Of a stretch of 64,000 nucleotides of DNA, positions 44,111-54,939 are shown in pieces. A program made the position numbers and the translations under genes. The number at the start of each line of letters is the position of its first letter. Within the stretch, counting starts at the first letter, position 1. The notes under the pieces are model-generated. The model was not told the origin of the DNA, made no database searches, and worked only from the letters and a program-made list of their open reading frames with translations. Origin of the DNA: Melieria omissa (taxonomy: Eukaryota; Arthropoda; Insecta; Diptera; Ulidiidae); NCBI GenBank assembly GCA_963971225.1, contig OZ020270.1:67648932-67712931 (forward strand), given 5' to 3'.

Positions 44111-45884
44111 CAGTGTTGCCAATCTAGCTTTTTTGCGGCTAAATCTAGCCTTTTCTTTTGTCATCTAGCCGCATAATTCGCGAGTTAGCCGCTAGCCTTT
44201 TTCCTAGCCATTTTTTAATTACCCGTGACCTTTTCTAGCCTTTTTCTATAACTCAGAAAACCATAAAAGAATAATTAAAAATCATCATAAAAAATCTTAC
44301 AAAGCAAAAGCTTTTCAACACTGTTTCTTGAATTTAAGGCAGGTTCTCACCTTGTGGGGGAAAACAAACGATTTTTTTGACTTATCGTGTAGATATATAT
44401 TCCACAAATGTGCTCCAGAAATTTCAGATCAAAATCTGAAAAATTACAAAAGTTACAGGCCGTTACATAGAGCAGTGTGGAGCACCGGCCGAGCGCGCTT
44501 TAAACTTTAAACCCGATTTTCTGAGAACCACATTTTCGGACCTAACGGAAGTGATTGAAGGCGCTGGAATGAACCAATCGTCACCAAATTTTTTTTTTAA
44601 TGTTCCTTAGGGTTTTTTCTAACAAACGAACCACGATCAGCCAAAAATATTGAAAATTGTTTATTTAAAAAAATAATAAGTGAACAAAAAAATGCGAAAA
44701 TCGTAATTTTTTTTTAAAAACCTCATAACTTTTGTAATTTTGATTTTTTTTCATGATCTTGGTTCATTCAATAGATAATACGGTACACATTACGAATGTG
44801 TTCGATTTTTGTGATCACGGGTTTTGACGGAATCACTTCCGGTAGCGGGACACCTCCTCGCCGACATGCCGCCACTGATGGACGCCCCCTCCCCCCTTTT
44901 TTGATTCATTCAATTTAGAAAATTGTATTCTCTAAAAAAATGTGTGTTCACATCCAAAAAAAGTTTTCAACGTTTTATCTTTAACCGTTTTATCAAAAAA
45001 AATTCCTAAAAAAAGTGCACTTTTTCGAATCCACAAGGTGAGAACCTGCCTTAACAGAACTTTCATTACAATTCACAATTTTGAAATTACCGATGATATT
45101 ATTAAAATATTCTGATTCTGATGCCTCTGATGACGAGGAAGTTTATTTTGAGCTGTAAGGAAGAAACTGTTTTTGTAATACCATGTAACTAAGAATCAAA
45201 ACCAAAAAACGAAAGCAAAATCGTTCAATTCACGGAACGCTTGGTAACAGAGTTTTATATTCTCCTTAGATTAACAATGCTGTTTAACCCTATGTGTACC
45301 CGGGTACCCAAATCACTTTTTTATCGAATCATAAAATATATTTTTATATTACTGAGAGCTTTAAAACTAAGCAGAAACGGCAGAAGTTTTTTCATACAAT
45401 TTGTACTTGTAAATGCAATTTGATCTGAAGAGAAGTTAAACTATTATTTTTTATAGTACTAGACAAAATATTTGGTTTCATAACTTCAACTTGTTTCTTC
45501 CACAAAGTTGTTCCTTTTTTAATTTTTAACAAAAACAACACCAAACCGTTTTGGAAAATCGATATTTATCGTTTTTGAGCAATAAAGTTTCTTAGTTTGA
45601 GTGTATGCATTGTAAATGTGTATGAATTGAAATTTTGTGAACTGTTATTGGAAATGTTTTTTTTTTTGTTATTGTATTATGTATCTAAAATACGTTTGAA
45701 TGTAAGTTTTTGATGTTGATTTTATGTAGCACCAGCAGTACGATATGTATGTGCATTAAAATGTTTTAAATAAAAATTAATATAATTAGCCTTTTTTCTA
45801 GCCTTTTTTTTAAATCGAAAAGTCTTTTCTAGCTCTTTTTTTTGGTCGTCTAGCAGCCTCCGCAAACATATTCTGGCAACACTG
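44111..45884. mobile_element. hAT-like element with 8-bp target duplication
   Basis: CTTGTGAC at 44103-44110 and 45885-45892 is a perfect 8-bp duplication. Termini CAGTGTTGCCA and mirror TGGCAACACTG. Subterminal DNA carries many TCTAGC/CTAGCC motifs, the usual binding-site pattern of hAT elements. Size 1774 bp including a nested TTAA MITE (44338-45050). A short acidic stretch (DSDASDDEE, about 45115-45150) may be a remnant of a coding end, but no transposase is present. Related copy at 15994-18012. Confidence 0.88.
44338..45050. mobile_element. TTAA-flanked MITE, TIR GGCAGGTTCTCACCTTGTGG
   Basis: TTAA at 44334-44337 and 45051-45054. Perfect 20-base inverted ends. 713 bp, non-coding. Nested in the hAT-like element. 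Confidence 0.87.
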
Positions 45885-45892
45885 CTTGTGAC

Positions 45893-46102
45893 TTCTGGCT
45901 ATTCTCCAAACTCAAAAGACCACTTCGAAGACACCGTTTTGAATCGATTGAAGAGATTCAACGTGAATCGGCGCGCGCATTGAAGGCCATACCGGAAGGT
46001 GACTATTTGGCATGCTTCGAAGATTGGAAAGTCCGTTGGCATAAGTGCATTGCATCGGGGGGGGACTACTTTGAAGGCGATGAAATTGATTTGGAAGAAT
46101 AA
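45893..46102 (+). CDS. Mariner transposase, C-terminal end
   Basis: The frame continues directly after the hAT duplication: FWLFSKLKRPLRRHRFES, then ALKAIPEGDYLACFEDWK and WHKCIASGGDYFEGDEID, and stops at TAA 46100-46102. With 43256-44110 it forms a full-length transposase of about 350 codons with no other defect seen. Confidence 0.88.
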   Translation, partial: FWLFSKLKRPLRRHRFESIEEIQRESARALKAIPEGDYLACFEDWKVRWHKCIASGGDYFEGDEIDLEE

Positions 46103-46157
46103 ATAAAGATTTTTTGAATTATAAACAAATTCCGGGTATTCTTTGTACACAGTAGTA

Positions 46158-46979
46158 TGGTGAAAGAGCGTGCAACGCGCTTCCTTTCGATAGCGCACGT
46201 GACGAAATTAGGTCAGCATACTCGCTGGCAAAACATTCACGCTGCACCAATTTACAGATCACCTGTTCGGCTTCATTGAGTTCGGCAGCTTCCAGCAAAT
46301 GAACCGGACTTCCTTTGGCACCTTTCTTCCTGACGCGAAATCGAGTCATTGCCCTCATGACCCAGGCTATGGTGCGTTTCAACCTCGAATAAGAACTAAA
46401 TTTAGTAAAATCGATGCATTTGCTACTTGCCTGACAAAGTAAGAGATGATTAGTTCCAACTTCTTCTAGCAGGACCTGCGGCTTCTCGACTATCGTGGCT
46501 GGCCAATATTGTTCGTCGTACCGCAGGAATTCTGGACCCTCAATCCAGCGACTCTTCAGCTCAAACTTAGGCGAGCTCGCGCGTGTGGCGACATCTGCAG
46601 GATTCTTTTCGGTCGGCACCCATCTCCATTGGCTAGGCTTAGTTGTTCTCAAAATTTCAGAAATTCGATGGCCTACGAACGGCTTATACTTTCGCTCCGC
46701 TGAGTGAACCCATTGCAAAACGATCTGTGAGTCGCTCCAAAGGACGACATGACTGATTTTGATCTCTAAGCTCTCACAAATTGCCTTGCTGACTGTGGTG
46801 CCTAACACTGCGGCCTGCAGCTTGAGCCTCGGGATCGACATTAATCTTAATGGCGCAGTGCGCGTTTTGCCTATGACAAAGGCGACGTCAACCCCACTTG
46901 CATATACCACCCTTAAATTACCCACGGCAGCAACAGCGTCCTGACTTGCGTCGACAAAAGGCATGCAACTGAATTATGA
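46158..46979 (-). pseudogene. BEL/Pao RNase H and integrase linker
   Basis: Motifs are FVDASQDAVAAV, IPRLKLQAAVLGTTV, LWSDSQIVLQWVHS and EKNPADVATRAS. In BEL/Pao RNase H the second motif is normally PRLELQA; here Lys replaces the catalytic Glu. A stop precedes MPFVDAS (about 46970) and there is one extra T near it, so the frame from the reverse transcriptase is broken. The C-terminal part leads to the integrase, interrupted by the mariner at 46157. Confidence 0.83.
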
Positions 46980-47010
46980 CGGCGCACAGTGGCTGATTCT
47001 GCCGACGTAG

Positions 47011-49029
47011 CACACTGTGTGAAATGGTCAATCTAGCGGAACTAAATTAATAACTCTTGAATGCGTAAAGATATCGTGGTGAAATTTTGTACAGATACTG
47101 CTGGTGTTTCACCTGAGAACTGGCATGAATATGGGCATGGTCCGCCTACTTTCAAGTAGGGTTGCCATCTATATATATAAAAGAAAGTGGATGTATGTGT
47201 GTAAGCACATCACGCTCAAACCGACCGGCCGATTTCCATGGAGTTTTTTTTGTTGAATTAGTATTGAGTCAGTTCAGGTTCGAGCGAAAAGAAATTTCCG
47301 AAAAATCTATTGGAAAAGTCGGAAAATCCCTGCCATATTGCCGTAAATTCTGAACATTTTCAGACGATAACTTTGGAACCATTAGTCAAACATCAATGAA
47401 ATTCACTAAGAAGTTACTATTAAGTCATGTCCTTCGACAGGGCGAATTTGGCGAGCATTGGACGAGGGGGCGTGGCACCATCCATACAAGCCGAACCTTA
47501 ATAATTGAATATCTTCGAAATTTTCAGGTGCACAGTATTGAAACCTTAGTATGGCGTCGTCCGATAGATGAGTCATTCTACTGGTAAGATTTAATGGGCG
47601 TTGGACAAAGGGCGTGGCACATTTTTGTGACCCAAATATTTCACTGAACTTGAACTGAAACTTTGTACGAACCCACCATTTTTTCTTTCGGCAGAGAACA
47701 GTGTGGGAGTATTGAATAAGGGGGCGTGGCACCGCCCATATAATTTAAATCTGTTCAAGCGCAGTCCATTTCTTTACTGAAACTTAGCAGCAACATTGCT
47801 GATTTGTGGGCCTCGATTGCGTTAATCAGTAGCTCCTCTTCTTCCTTTAGTTGGTTTTTTCGTCAATTTGCATCGCCTTAGAATCGCCATCGCGCGTATT
47901 TCATTATAAAAAACAACAGTCAGATAGCTCACAGCAGAAGCCATACTAAATTTCAATGCTGTGCACCTTACAATTTCGAAGAAACTCCATTATTAAGGTT
48001 TGGCTTGTATGGGTGGTGCCACGCCCCCTCGTCCAATACTCGCCCAATTCGCCCTGTCGAAGGACATGACTTAATCGTAACTTCTTAGTAAATTTCATTG
48101 ATGTCTGACTAATGGTTACAAAGTTATCGTCTGAAAATTTTCAGAATTCACGGCAATATGGCAGGGATTTTCCGACCTTTCCAATAGATTTTCCGGAAAT
48201 TTCTTTTCGCACGAACCTGAACTGACTCAATAGTAATTCAACAAAAACAACTTCATGGAAATCGGCCGGTCCGTTTGAGCGTGATGCGCTTACATACATA
48301 CATCCACTTTCTTTTATATATATAGATGGCAACCCTACTTGAAAGTAGGCGGACCATGCTCATATGCATACCAGTTCTCAGGTGAAACACCAGCAGTATC
48401 TGTACAAAATTTCACGACGATATCGTTACGCATTCAAGAGTTATTAATTTAGTTCCGCTAGATTGAACATTTCGCACACGCGCGGGTAGCGTGGAGAGAC
48501 CAAGCAAAAAAAAAAACTTTGTATGAGTGGGGCAAATATGGGCAGCCAAATTTAACTGAATCTTCAAAAACATGAACCAAAGCAGTTATTAAGAGACATT
48601 TTAAATCGGATACACGCGGATACATTTCGTAATCTCAAAGCAAAATCACAACATTTGAAAAATTTTTATATGTCCGAATAAATTGCTCTGTAACCACTAA
48701 TAATATACATAACGGTATTCAAGTTTACCTGATAAGGTGGCGAAAAAGGTGCTGATAGCTAATAACAGAGTTTGTATATGCGCGTTCGCCGTGATAATCT
48801 CGAATTACATCTAAATCACAAGTGACTCACAAATTTCAACAATTTTCTTTTATACAAATAGCTGCACATTCAAGATGATCGTTCGCGATGTGATTTTGCC
48901 AAACAGAAAATACTACGAGAATCGAATCCCTCAATGTGTTAGCTAATTTTGAATTATTAAATTTTTTTTTTTTTTGACATTCGAATTTTTGAATAAAGTT
49001 CCGCTAGATATGCAAAATTACACAGTGTG
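47011..49029. mobile_element. Nested CAC-type element with long fold-back arms (CGTAG duplication)
   Basis: Ends CACACTGTGT and mirror ACACAGTGTG, flanked by CGTAG at 47006-47010 and 49030-49034, again a 5-bp duplication. TCTAGCGGAACT follows each end. Inside, two arms of about 530 bp (47011-47550 and 47940-48476) are inverted copies around a ~390-bp loop. Each arm holds a TATATATAAAAGAAAGTGGA tract and GGGGGCGTGGCACC. No genes. The extra ~550 bases on the right (48477-48990) are unmatched. Confidence 0.65.
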
Positions 49030-49034
49030 CGTAG

Positions 49035-50948
49035 GTTGCAAAAGTCGATTTTGTCATGTTCGATTTGGGGGAAACTGTTATACTTGTCCGATAGATAAAT
49101 GCTTGGACCTAAGAAATACGAAAACCTTAACTAAATTGGACAAATAGTTTTGCTTGTAGAGCCCGTCAAAGTTGAGCAATTTTTAGAGTGTGAAATAATA
49201 TCAGCAATTTGCACTTTTTCGGCAAAGCTGAAGTTTTAAAATACGGAAAGGAGCAAATTAGTTGAAACTTTTTGCACCAGCATCGTAAAAGAAGGCATTT
49301 GTAGTAAATAATTAAATATAGAAAAAAAAAGTTGGTTGTTGTTGTTGTCTCTTCATAGGCACTGACTTGAAGCACTGTTTTTATCAATCTTTTTGAACTT
49401 TCGATAGACTTTCAAAAAAAAGGCCATACTTGCCACGGTTCCGTCTTTGGGAAAATTATTCACTAGTCTTCTGTGAGTACTGCCCTGAAGAGATCGGGTG
49501 CCCGATTTTGCCCGACTGGATTTTACAGCGATTTTTCTGTGGCCACCTCGCGCAATTTTGTGCTTTCGGGTGCGTGCGTTCGAACAAGTTCGTCAAGATT
49601 TTGATAGTTAATCAATTAATTACACGCGATTAAACTTGTTGGCTTAAATTTTGGCTTCATTTAATATGTGATACAAGCTTGCAATTCAATATTAAGTCGA
49701 CTTTTTTTTCGGTGTATATTGCTGTAAGCTCGAAGTAAAGAATACTTTTACTGGATGCGCAGTTCGCACGTATGAAAAACAAGTTGGCTTTCATTTCCGC
49801 CTACCAGTCAATCATCAATGAATTCTTTGATGTGATGTTTTTGTTTTTAACAAATTACTAAGACTGTGTCTGTCATACAATTTTAGAGTAAGTAAAGTTA
49901 GTTTCGAATTTAATTTGAACTAAACATCACTTCAATTCCGCCACTGCAACTAAACCGAAGAAGAAGCACAAAGATGTTTCTGGAAAATTCGAAGCCGTTT
50001 GAAATATTTACTATTTCGAAGGCAAAGAAGAAGTTCGTTCTGGCTGTCGCTAAAGAAATTGGTTACGTCGAAAAATGTTTGCCTGCAGCCAACACATCTT
50101 CGACTAAAGAGAAGGACTTAGGGCTCCAGGACTTATCGCACTACAAAGTTGAAATGGATTGCGGCAAACCGTACCAAATTCAATTTTGTTCAGAATAATG
50201 AGGACTGGTTGGAAAAAATGCAGGAGATGCATGTAGCATAAGCGCTGACCAACCACCGACATTAAAGGCGACAAAAGGAAGGCCGAAAAAGTCAACTCAG
50301 GACGGTGCGTCATTCCATAAAACAAGGAAGCTTATGGACGCAACGGGGAAAATAATTACCACCCACTTTTCAGAAGCTTTGACCATAAAATAAAATAAGG
50401 ATCAGGAAAAAATTAAAGGCATTATAGTGAAAGCAGTTTTATCAGCAAACTCGGATCGTGTTAAAAGAATTAAAAACAGTATTCCCAACCCACGCAATGT
50501 GCTAACGCTCAAATATAATCCTAATGAAGCATTAGCATTGTTTTTGAACTTAGGATTGTCCAACAAAAATTGAGTTTTTACGTACATTTTTCGAATTCTG
50601 GTTCTCATTTTGAAAGCAAAATTTATCTTTATCTTTTATCTTATCTTATCTTTAAATTTGACTCTTTCAGCTTATTTCATAAAATTTTTATTACTTTTCA
50701 TCTTTTTTAATGAATTTTCATGAATTTTGCAACTAAAACTTATCATTGTTGTTCGCATTATTCTTATTTACAGTAAGCCGAACTTTGACAAAGTATTACG
50801 CAGCACCCTGTACCTCGATTGAGTTTATTTTTGAGAATACAATAGCCTGATGAATTTCTAATCAACACCAAAAAAAATTTTCCAATTATCTCTCTTAGTT
50901 CAGAAGTTATTAAGTTTGCAACCTGAAATGACAAATTGAGCCACTGTG
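49035..50948. other. Right part of the Transib-like element, no supported gene
   Basis: AT-rich. A 74-codon plus-strand frame at 49974-50198 (starting MFLENSKPFEIF) is the longest with a clean ATG; I do not recognise it. Nothing resembles the Transib catalytic core. Confidence 0.45.
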
Positions 50949-50953
50949 CGGCG

Positions 50954-52112
50954 TCTGACATGCGTTTTGAGTAGGCTCCATCTACGCTCCAATTCGACAG
51001 GTATAACCTCGTCCCATCTGACGTTTCGCTTCCACTGAATTCTTTGAATGATCAGCTTTGACAGCAACAAAAAGTCGGCAAGTAACCCGAATGGGTCAAA
51101 AATGGCCATTACTATACCCAGTAGCTCGCGTTTGGTGGAAGCGCGCAACCCGTTCAAGACCCCTTGCGGGACACGATGGAATCTGGTGTGGAACTCAAAC
51201 GTGTCACGACTGGTACACCAGTACATTCCCAGTACTTTGTCAGCTGTAGCCCCATGTTCTATATTGATGGCGCCTCGGCTTGGCACGGCTTTGTCGTTCA
51301 TCTCCCTTTCTATGGCGGCGCAGCTAGATTTGAAATCTCGCAACTCGAAGCCAGCTTCGGCATGGATGCTCACTATCTGTCTGCAGACTCTAACGGCTTT
51401 CTCCTGGCCGTCGAAGCTGATCACCAAATCATCCACGTAATGTTTCTTAACGATGGCGGCCACGGCTTCAGGCCACTTGTCTTGAAACCTTTCGGCATTG
51501 CGGTTTTTGACGAACTCGGCTATGCATGGCGAGCATACGGCCCCAAAAATTGCTGTGGTCATAACATACTGCTGAATTGGCTGGTCAGGGTTGCCATCTC
51601 TCCACAAGTATCGCTTTGCTTGCTGGTCGTCGGATCGGATTCTTATCTGCGAAAACGTCTCGCGAATGTCTGCTGCCACCCCAATTCGCCCTTGTCGAAA
51701 TTGCAATAAGATACGTATTAACGGCTGATCTTGCTCGGGACCCTTCATCAAAGCTAAATTAAGTGACACCTCATTTACGGCGGCGGCGGCGTCGAAAACT
51801 ATTCTTAACTTCTCTGGCTTGTGGGGGTTAAAAACAGAAAAATGTGGTAAATACCAAACTACTGACGACAGCGCTGCGGCTTCCTCTTCAGTGACCTTAC
51901 GGGCATAACACTTTTCGACATATTTACTCATGTCCTGCTTGTACCGTGCGGCATAGTCCGCGTCTCTGCTCATACGTCTTTCCACGGCCAACAGGCGGGT
52001 TTTAGCCATCTCGAAACTGTTGGGAAATGCGGGCGGATATTTCTTCCACAGAAGTCCTGTTTCGTAACGATTACCTTCGCGACGAATCTTTTCCTTGAGT
52101 TTTGTGCGCGCT
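50954..52112 (-). pseudogene. BEL/Pao reverse transcriptase
   Basis: Open from the LTR junction at 52112 (minus strand): LLWKKYPPAFPNSFEMAKTR, WYLPHFSVFNPHKPEKLRIV, VAADIRETFSQIRI, AIFGAVCSPCIAEF and the catalytic HYVDDLVISF (about 51430), then GMYWCTSRDTFEF, KRELLGIVMAIFDPFG. These are characteristic BEL/Pao blocks. It ends at the Transib-like insertion (50953). The sequence 5' of it (protease, gag) is missing. Confidence 0.88.
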
Positions 52113-53645
52113 AGTTATGAGTGGTGGCCCGCGAAGCTCAAACACAGAAGGTAAGGGAGAGGGCTGGGTTGTGAACCGCGTTTTGTTTTTGGCTCTAACT
52201 ATTCTCAGAATAAAGATATCGAAAAATCGAAGATACCGTTGGAAAGGTAAATATAAAACGCAACTTTTTTATGAAGACGGATTACTATTTTGATTGATAT
52301 TTAACTCTCTACGTCCAATTTTCTAAGGACGTGATTTTTCGCTTTTTCAAAAAAGTGGCTGGGTTGTGAACCATCTGGAAAATCCCTATTAAAGTCGGAA
52401 AATACGAAGAAAACACCCATCATTTATTAGTAAGTTGAGAATTTATTTAATCAGGAGGCCTCAAGAGGTAAAAAAAAGTTATATTGACGCGACTTAGGCC
52501 AAAAAATCGCAATGAATGAAAGTGCTCAATTTTTTTCATTTTCATCCTAAACGGTGTCGCAATGTTTGCATCTGAAATACGAACGCGTTCTCACATTGGC
52601 CCACTTCAAGCGAACTCACCGAAATCGAGTGAAATTACATAAAATTACTTTATTTTAATATATCCGTCCATATTTGACAGTGCTAGAACAAATGTAGTAC
52701 GAAAAACAGGTGGTTCATAACCCAGCCACCTCAGTGGTTCACAGCCCAACCACGATGCCATTTTGGAAACTTTAAAATAAACGACACTTCCAATCATATT
52801 TCAACATAATCAAATATTGGATCGTAAAATAGAATCAAAACCCTAAATAAACATGCATTACACTTACCTTTTTGCAATAAGCTCAGTCACTTGGATAGCA
52901 CTTTAAAAACAACAAACAAGTTTCGCAGTCGATTTTCAAACACGATGTCTGTAGTTGCCACAAGCAATACGTGTTTCTACTTCGGCGGAACCACAAAAGC
53001 AGAGTCATATCATAAGACAAACTTGACAGTTGAAAGATTGGCGATATGTCAATTAGGGAAAGAAAAAACGGTAACGGTTCGCAACCCAGCCTGGTTCATA
53101 AGTCAGCCCTCTCCCTTACTACTATTTATTTTTCAATAAAACACGACTGGTTCGTTTCAGGTTGACACTTCAACTGCTTTATTGTACAATTTGCGTCTCT
53201 TATATACTAATTAAATTCCATTGGTGCAGAAAATTGAAGTCAACATGTCCTACTTTGTAGGTTTGCTAATAGTTTCAGCTTCCGTCGAATTTGCTGATCG
53301 GTTCGGCTTCCGCAGAATTTGCTGCCCAGTGCGTCTTGTGCTGCTGGTATCGAATTGCTGTCCAGTGCGTTTTGTGTTGCCGGTATCGATCTCTGTTGAT
53401 CGCTATTCGTTGTTGTTGAACGTCGATGGTTTTCCTTTTTACGCTGCTGTGGAATGTCAGCGATTTTACTATTTGTTTACACCATTGCGGCTCGTTGCTG
53501 TGTCGGCAGTGTACTACTTTGTTGCTGCTGATTTTTGTTGTCGACTGGATGTCGTTGTCAGCAATTTGCCCTCCGTGGTTTGGGTGGTGCGTGTAGCGTG
53601 GGTGATGTCATACTTCTTGCGGCGTGTGGTGCCGGTGCGGTAACT
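52113..53645 (-). repeat. Errantivirus-type LTR interrupted by a MITE
   Basis: On the minus strand it starts AGTTACCGCACC (53645 downwards), preceded by a polypurine ATGGGGGAGG, and ends TAACT (52113-52117), giving AGT...ACT termini. AATAAAGCAGTTG is the poly(A) signal (about 53180). Without the MITE (52154-53116) it is about 568 bp. An internal ~39-base tandem repeat lies at 53318-53396. It cuts the BEL/Pao pol at 52112. Confidence 0.7.
52154..53116. mobile_element. TA-flanked MITE, TIR AGGGAGAGGGCTG
   Basis: TA at 52152-52153 and 53117-53118. Ends AGGGAGAGGGCTGGGTTGTG and mirror (CAGCCCTCTCCCT). GGTTCATAACCCAGCCA and GGTTCACAGCCCAACCA motifs repeat internally near 52710-52750. 963 bp; an 82-codon frame inside is not recognised. 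Confidence 0.78.
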
Positions 53646-53706
53646 CCTCCCCCATAGAGTAGAGCGAAGGCCACAGTGAATCTGCTGGGGCCGCACAGTG
53701 TAACGA
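53646..53706 (-). pseudogene. Errantivirus env tail fragment next to the LTR
   Basis: On the minus strand a short piece reads SLWPSLYS then the polypurine tract. The same SLWPSLYS ends the env fragment at about 11220-11243, so the two 3' ends are related families. Only about 60 bases remain. Confidence 0.55.
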
Positions 53707-54939
53707 GTATGGACAAAAGTCGATATTTGCAAAGTCGAAAATGTAAAAATCAAAGTATGAGGTTCTGTTAACAATATACTGGCTTAGACCAAAGAAAATA
53801 AACATACAGAATGCGCATGTCATACAAGCAAAAATTTTGTATGGCGGGTTCTAACATTGGAACCCGCGCTCTGCTCGCACAGATCACGTATGTGGTGAGA
53901 GCGTTTCTTTACAAGCGAGAACGTAGTTTTATGTGTTGCGCTCACAGCAGCGAGTGTGCGTTAGCACATTGTTGTGGCGTGAAATGATTGCAAGGTGAAG
54001 ACGAACGCTGTTGTTGTTGTTGCGCTGGCGAAAAGCCGAAATTGTAAAACGATTTCTGATTTCTGGCTGGCTTTTGTTCTTCTTCTACAAGCCTGAACGG
54101 CGTCGCATATTGCTCCTGAACTTATTGCAGACAGTAGTGTGCGCAAAATCATAGAAAAGAAAATAAAATATGGTTGGCGTGACGACTTATGTGGTCGCTA
54201 CAAACAAAGTTCCTGAAGAATTTATCAAAAAAGTAGACCTAATTTGATTGCATGAATAGGGCAATCGGATAATTGCTTTAGATCGGCTTTACAATTAAAT
54301 AATGAGTCGTACAAATTTATAAAGATTTTTTTAATTATTTGAAAGATGTTAAATGTATGGATGATTCAAGTGTATTTTTAGAACTAAAATCTGTTTTTTA
54401 ATCACTGATAAAATTAAGCAATAACCCACATAAATGTTTTATAACAAACAAGTTTTTTAACCAAGATAAATTGGAAAATACTTTTGCAATTTTGGGACAA
54501 AATTCAAGTAGTACTCGGTCAAGTCTAACAACTAATTTCGAAGATACACAGGATTCCATGAATCAAAACCTACTACATGCTGAGACAGACGAAACTGTCT
54601 TTTTATTATTTTATTTCAGCAGTAATTACAACAATTATTACAACAAATTATTTTGAAGATAAAAGCTTCGACAATCGAGTAAAAATTAACATAGATAATA
54701 ATTGTGGCATGTGTTTCCAAAAACTAAGAAATGATAACCTTTTCACTGCGCTAAGTGAAACATTTTCCATAAAAATTATCAATCGGTTACAGACATTTGC
54801 TACCTATTTGCTCCTTCAGATTTCCTGGTGAATGCTGTGACAGTAAATTAAAAAAAGGAAGTTCCAAGCGATGCAAAACATAAACAATAAAAAAACAACA
54901 AAAGAAGAGCTGTTTACATTTTTCTCGAGCTGTGTACAC
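53707..54939. other. Non-coding stretch, nothing recognised
   Basis: Short frames only. GTTGTTGTTGTTG tract at about 54010. No terminal repeats found. Confidence 0.45.

Larger units (their letters stand above)
43096..46155 (+). mobile_element. Mariner element, near-intact apart from a hAT-like insertion
   Basis: Inverted ends CTACTGTGTACAAAGAATAC... match perfectly over about 29 bases (43096 and mirror ending 46155). TA duplications are at 43094-43095 and 46156-46157. Without the inserted element (44111-45884 plus an 8-bp duplication) it is about 1.28 kb, the usual mariner length. It lies in the BEL/Pao pol gene. Confidence 0.92.
46985..50948. mobile_element. Transib-like element (CACAGTG ends, CGGCG duplication)
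   Basis: The left end is CACAGTGGCTGATT, and the right end is the mirror of CACAGTGGCTCAAT. The 5-bp repeat CGGCG lies at 46980-46984 and 50949-50953. Termini beginning CAC plus a 5-bp CG-rich duplication are hallmarks of Transib. CACAGTG is identical to the heptamer of vertebrate V(D)J recombination signals. No transposase is recognisable in its ~3.96 kb, half of which is a nested inverted-repeat element (47011-49029). Confidence 0.65.
28271..52112 (-). mobile_element. BEL/Pao retrotransposon pol, shattered by nested insertions
   Basis: Minus-strand pol segments in coding order: reverse transcriptase (52112-50954), RNase H and integrase linker (46979-46158), a 16-base bridge (43095-43080) and integrase (29147-28271). 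The gaps are filled by a Transib-like element, a mariner and element X, each with recognisable ends, and the pol sequence resumes on the other side of each. LTRs, gag and protease are not present: the 5' side is cut by another LTR (52113) and the 3' side by an R1-like LINE. Confidence 0.8.

Noticed and set aside
47160..48340. Inverted arms considered as an assembly inversion artefact
   Set aside because: The arms have diverged by many substitutions and the whole is flanked by a 5-bp duplication, as for a genuine fold-back element.
51048..51709. Two plus-strand frames of 130 and 181 codons
   Set aside because: They are antisense to the BEL/Pao reverse transcriptase, which has clear conserved motifs on the minus strand.
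53221..53643. 140-codon plus-strand frame starting MVQKIEVNMS
   Set aside because: It lies entirely within the errantivirus LTR and reads through a ~39-base tandem repeat; no motif.
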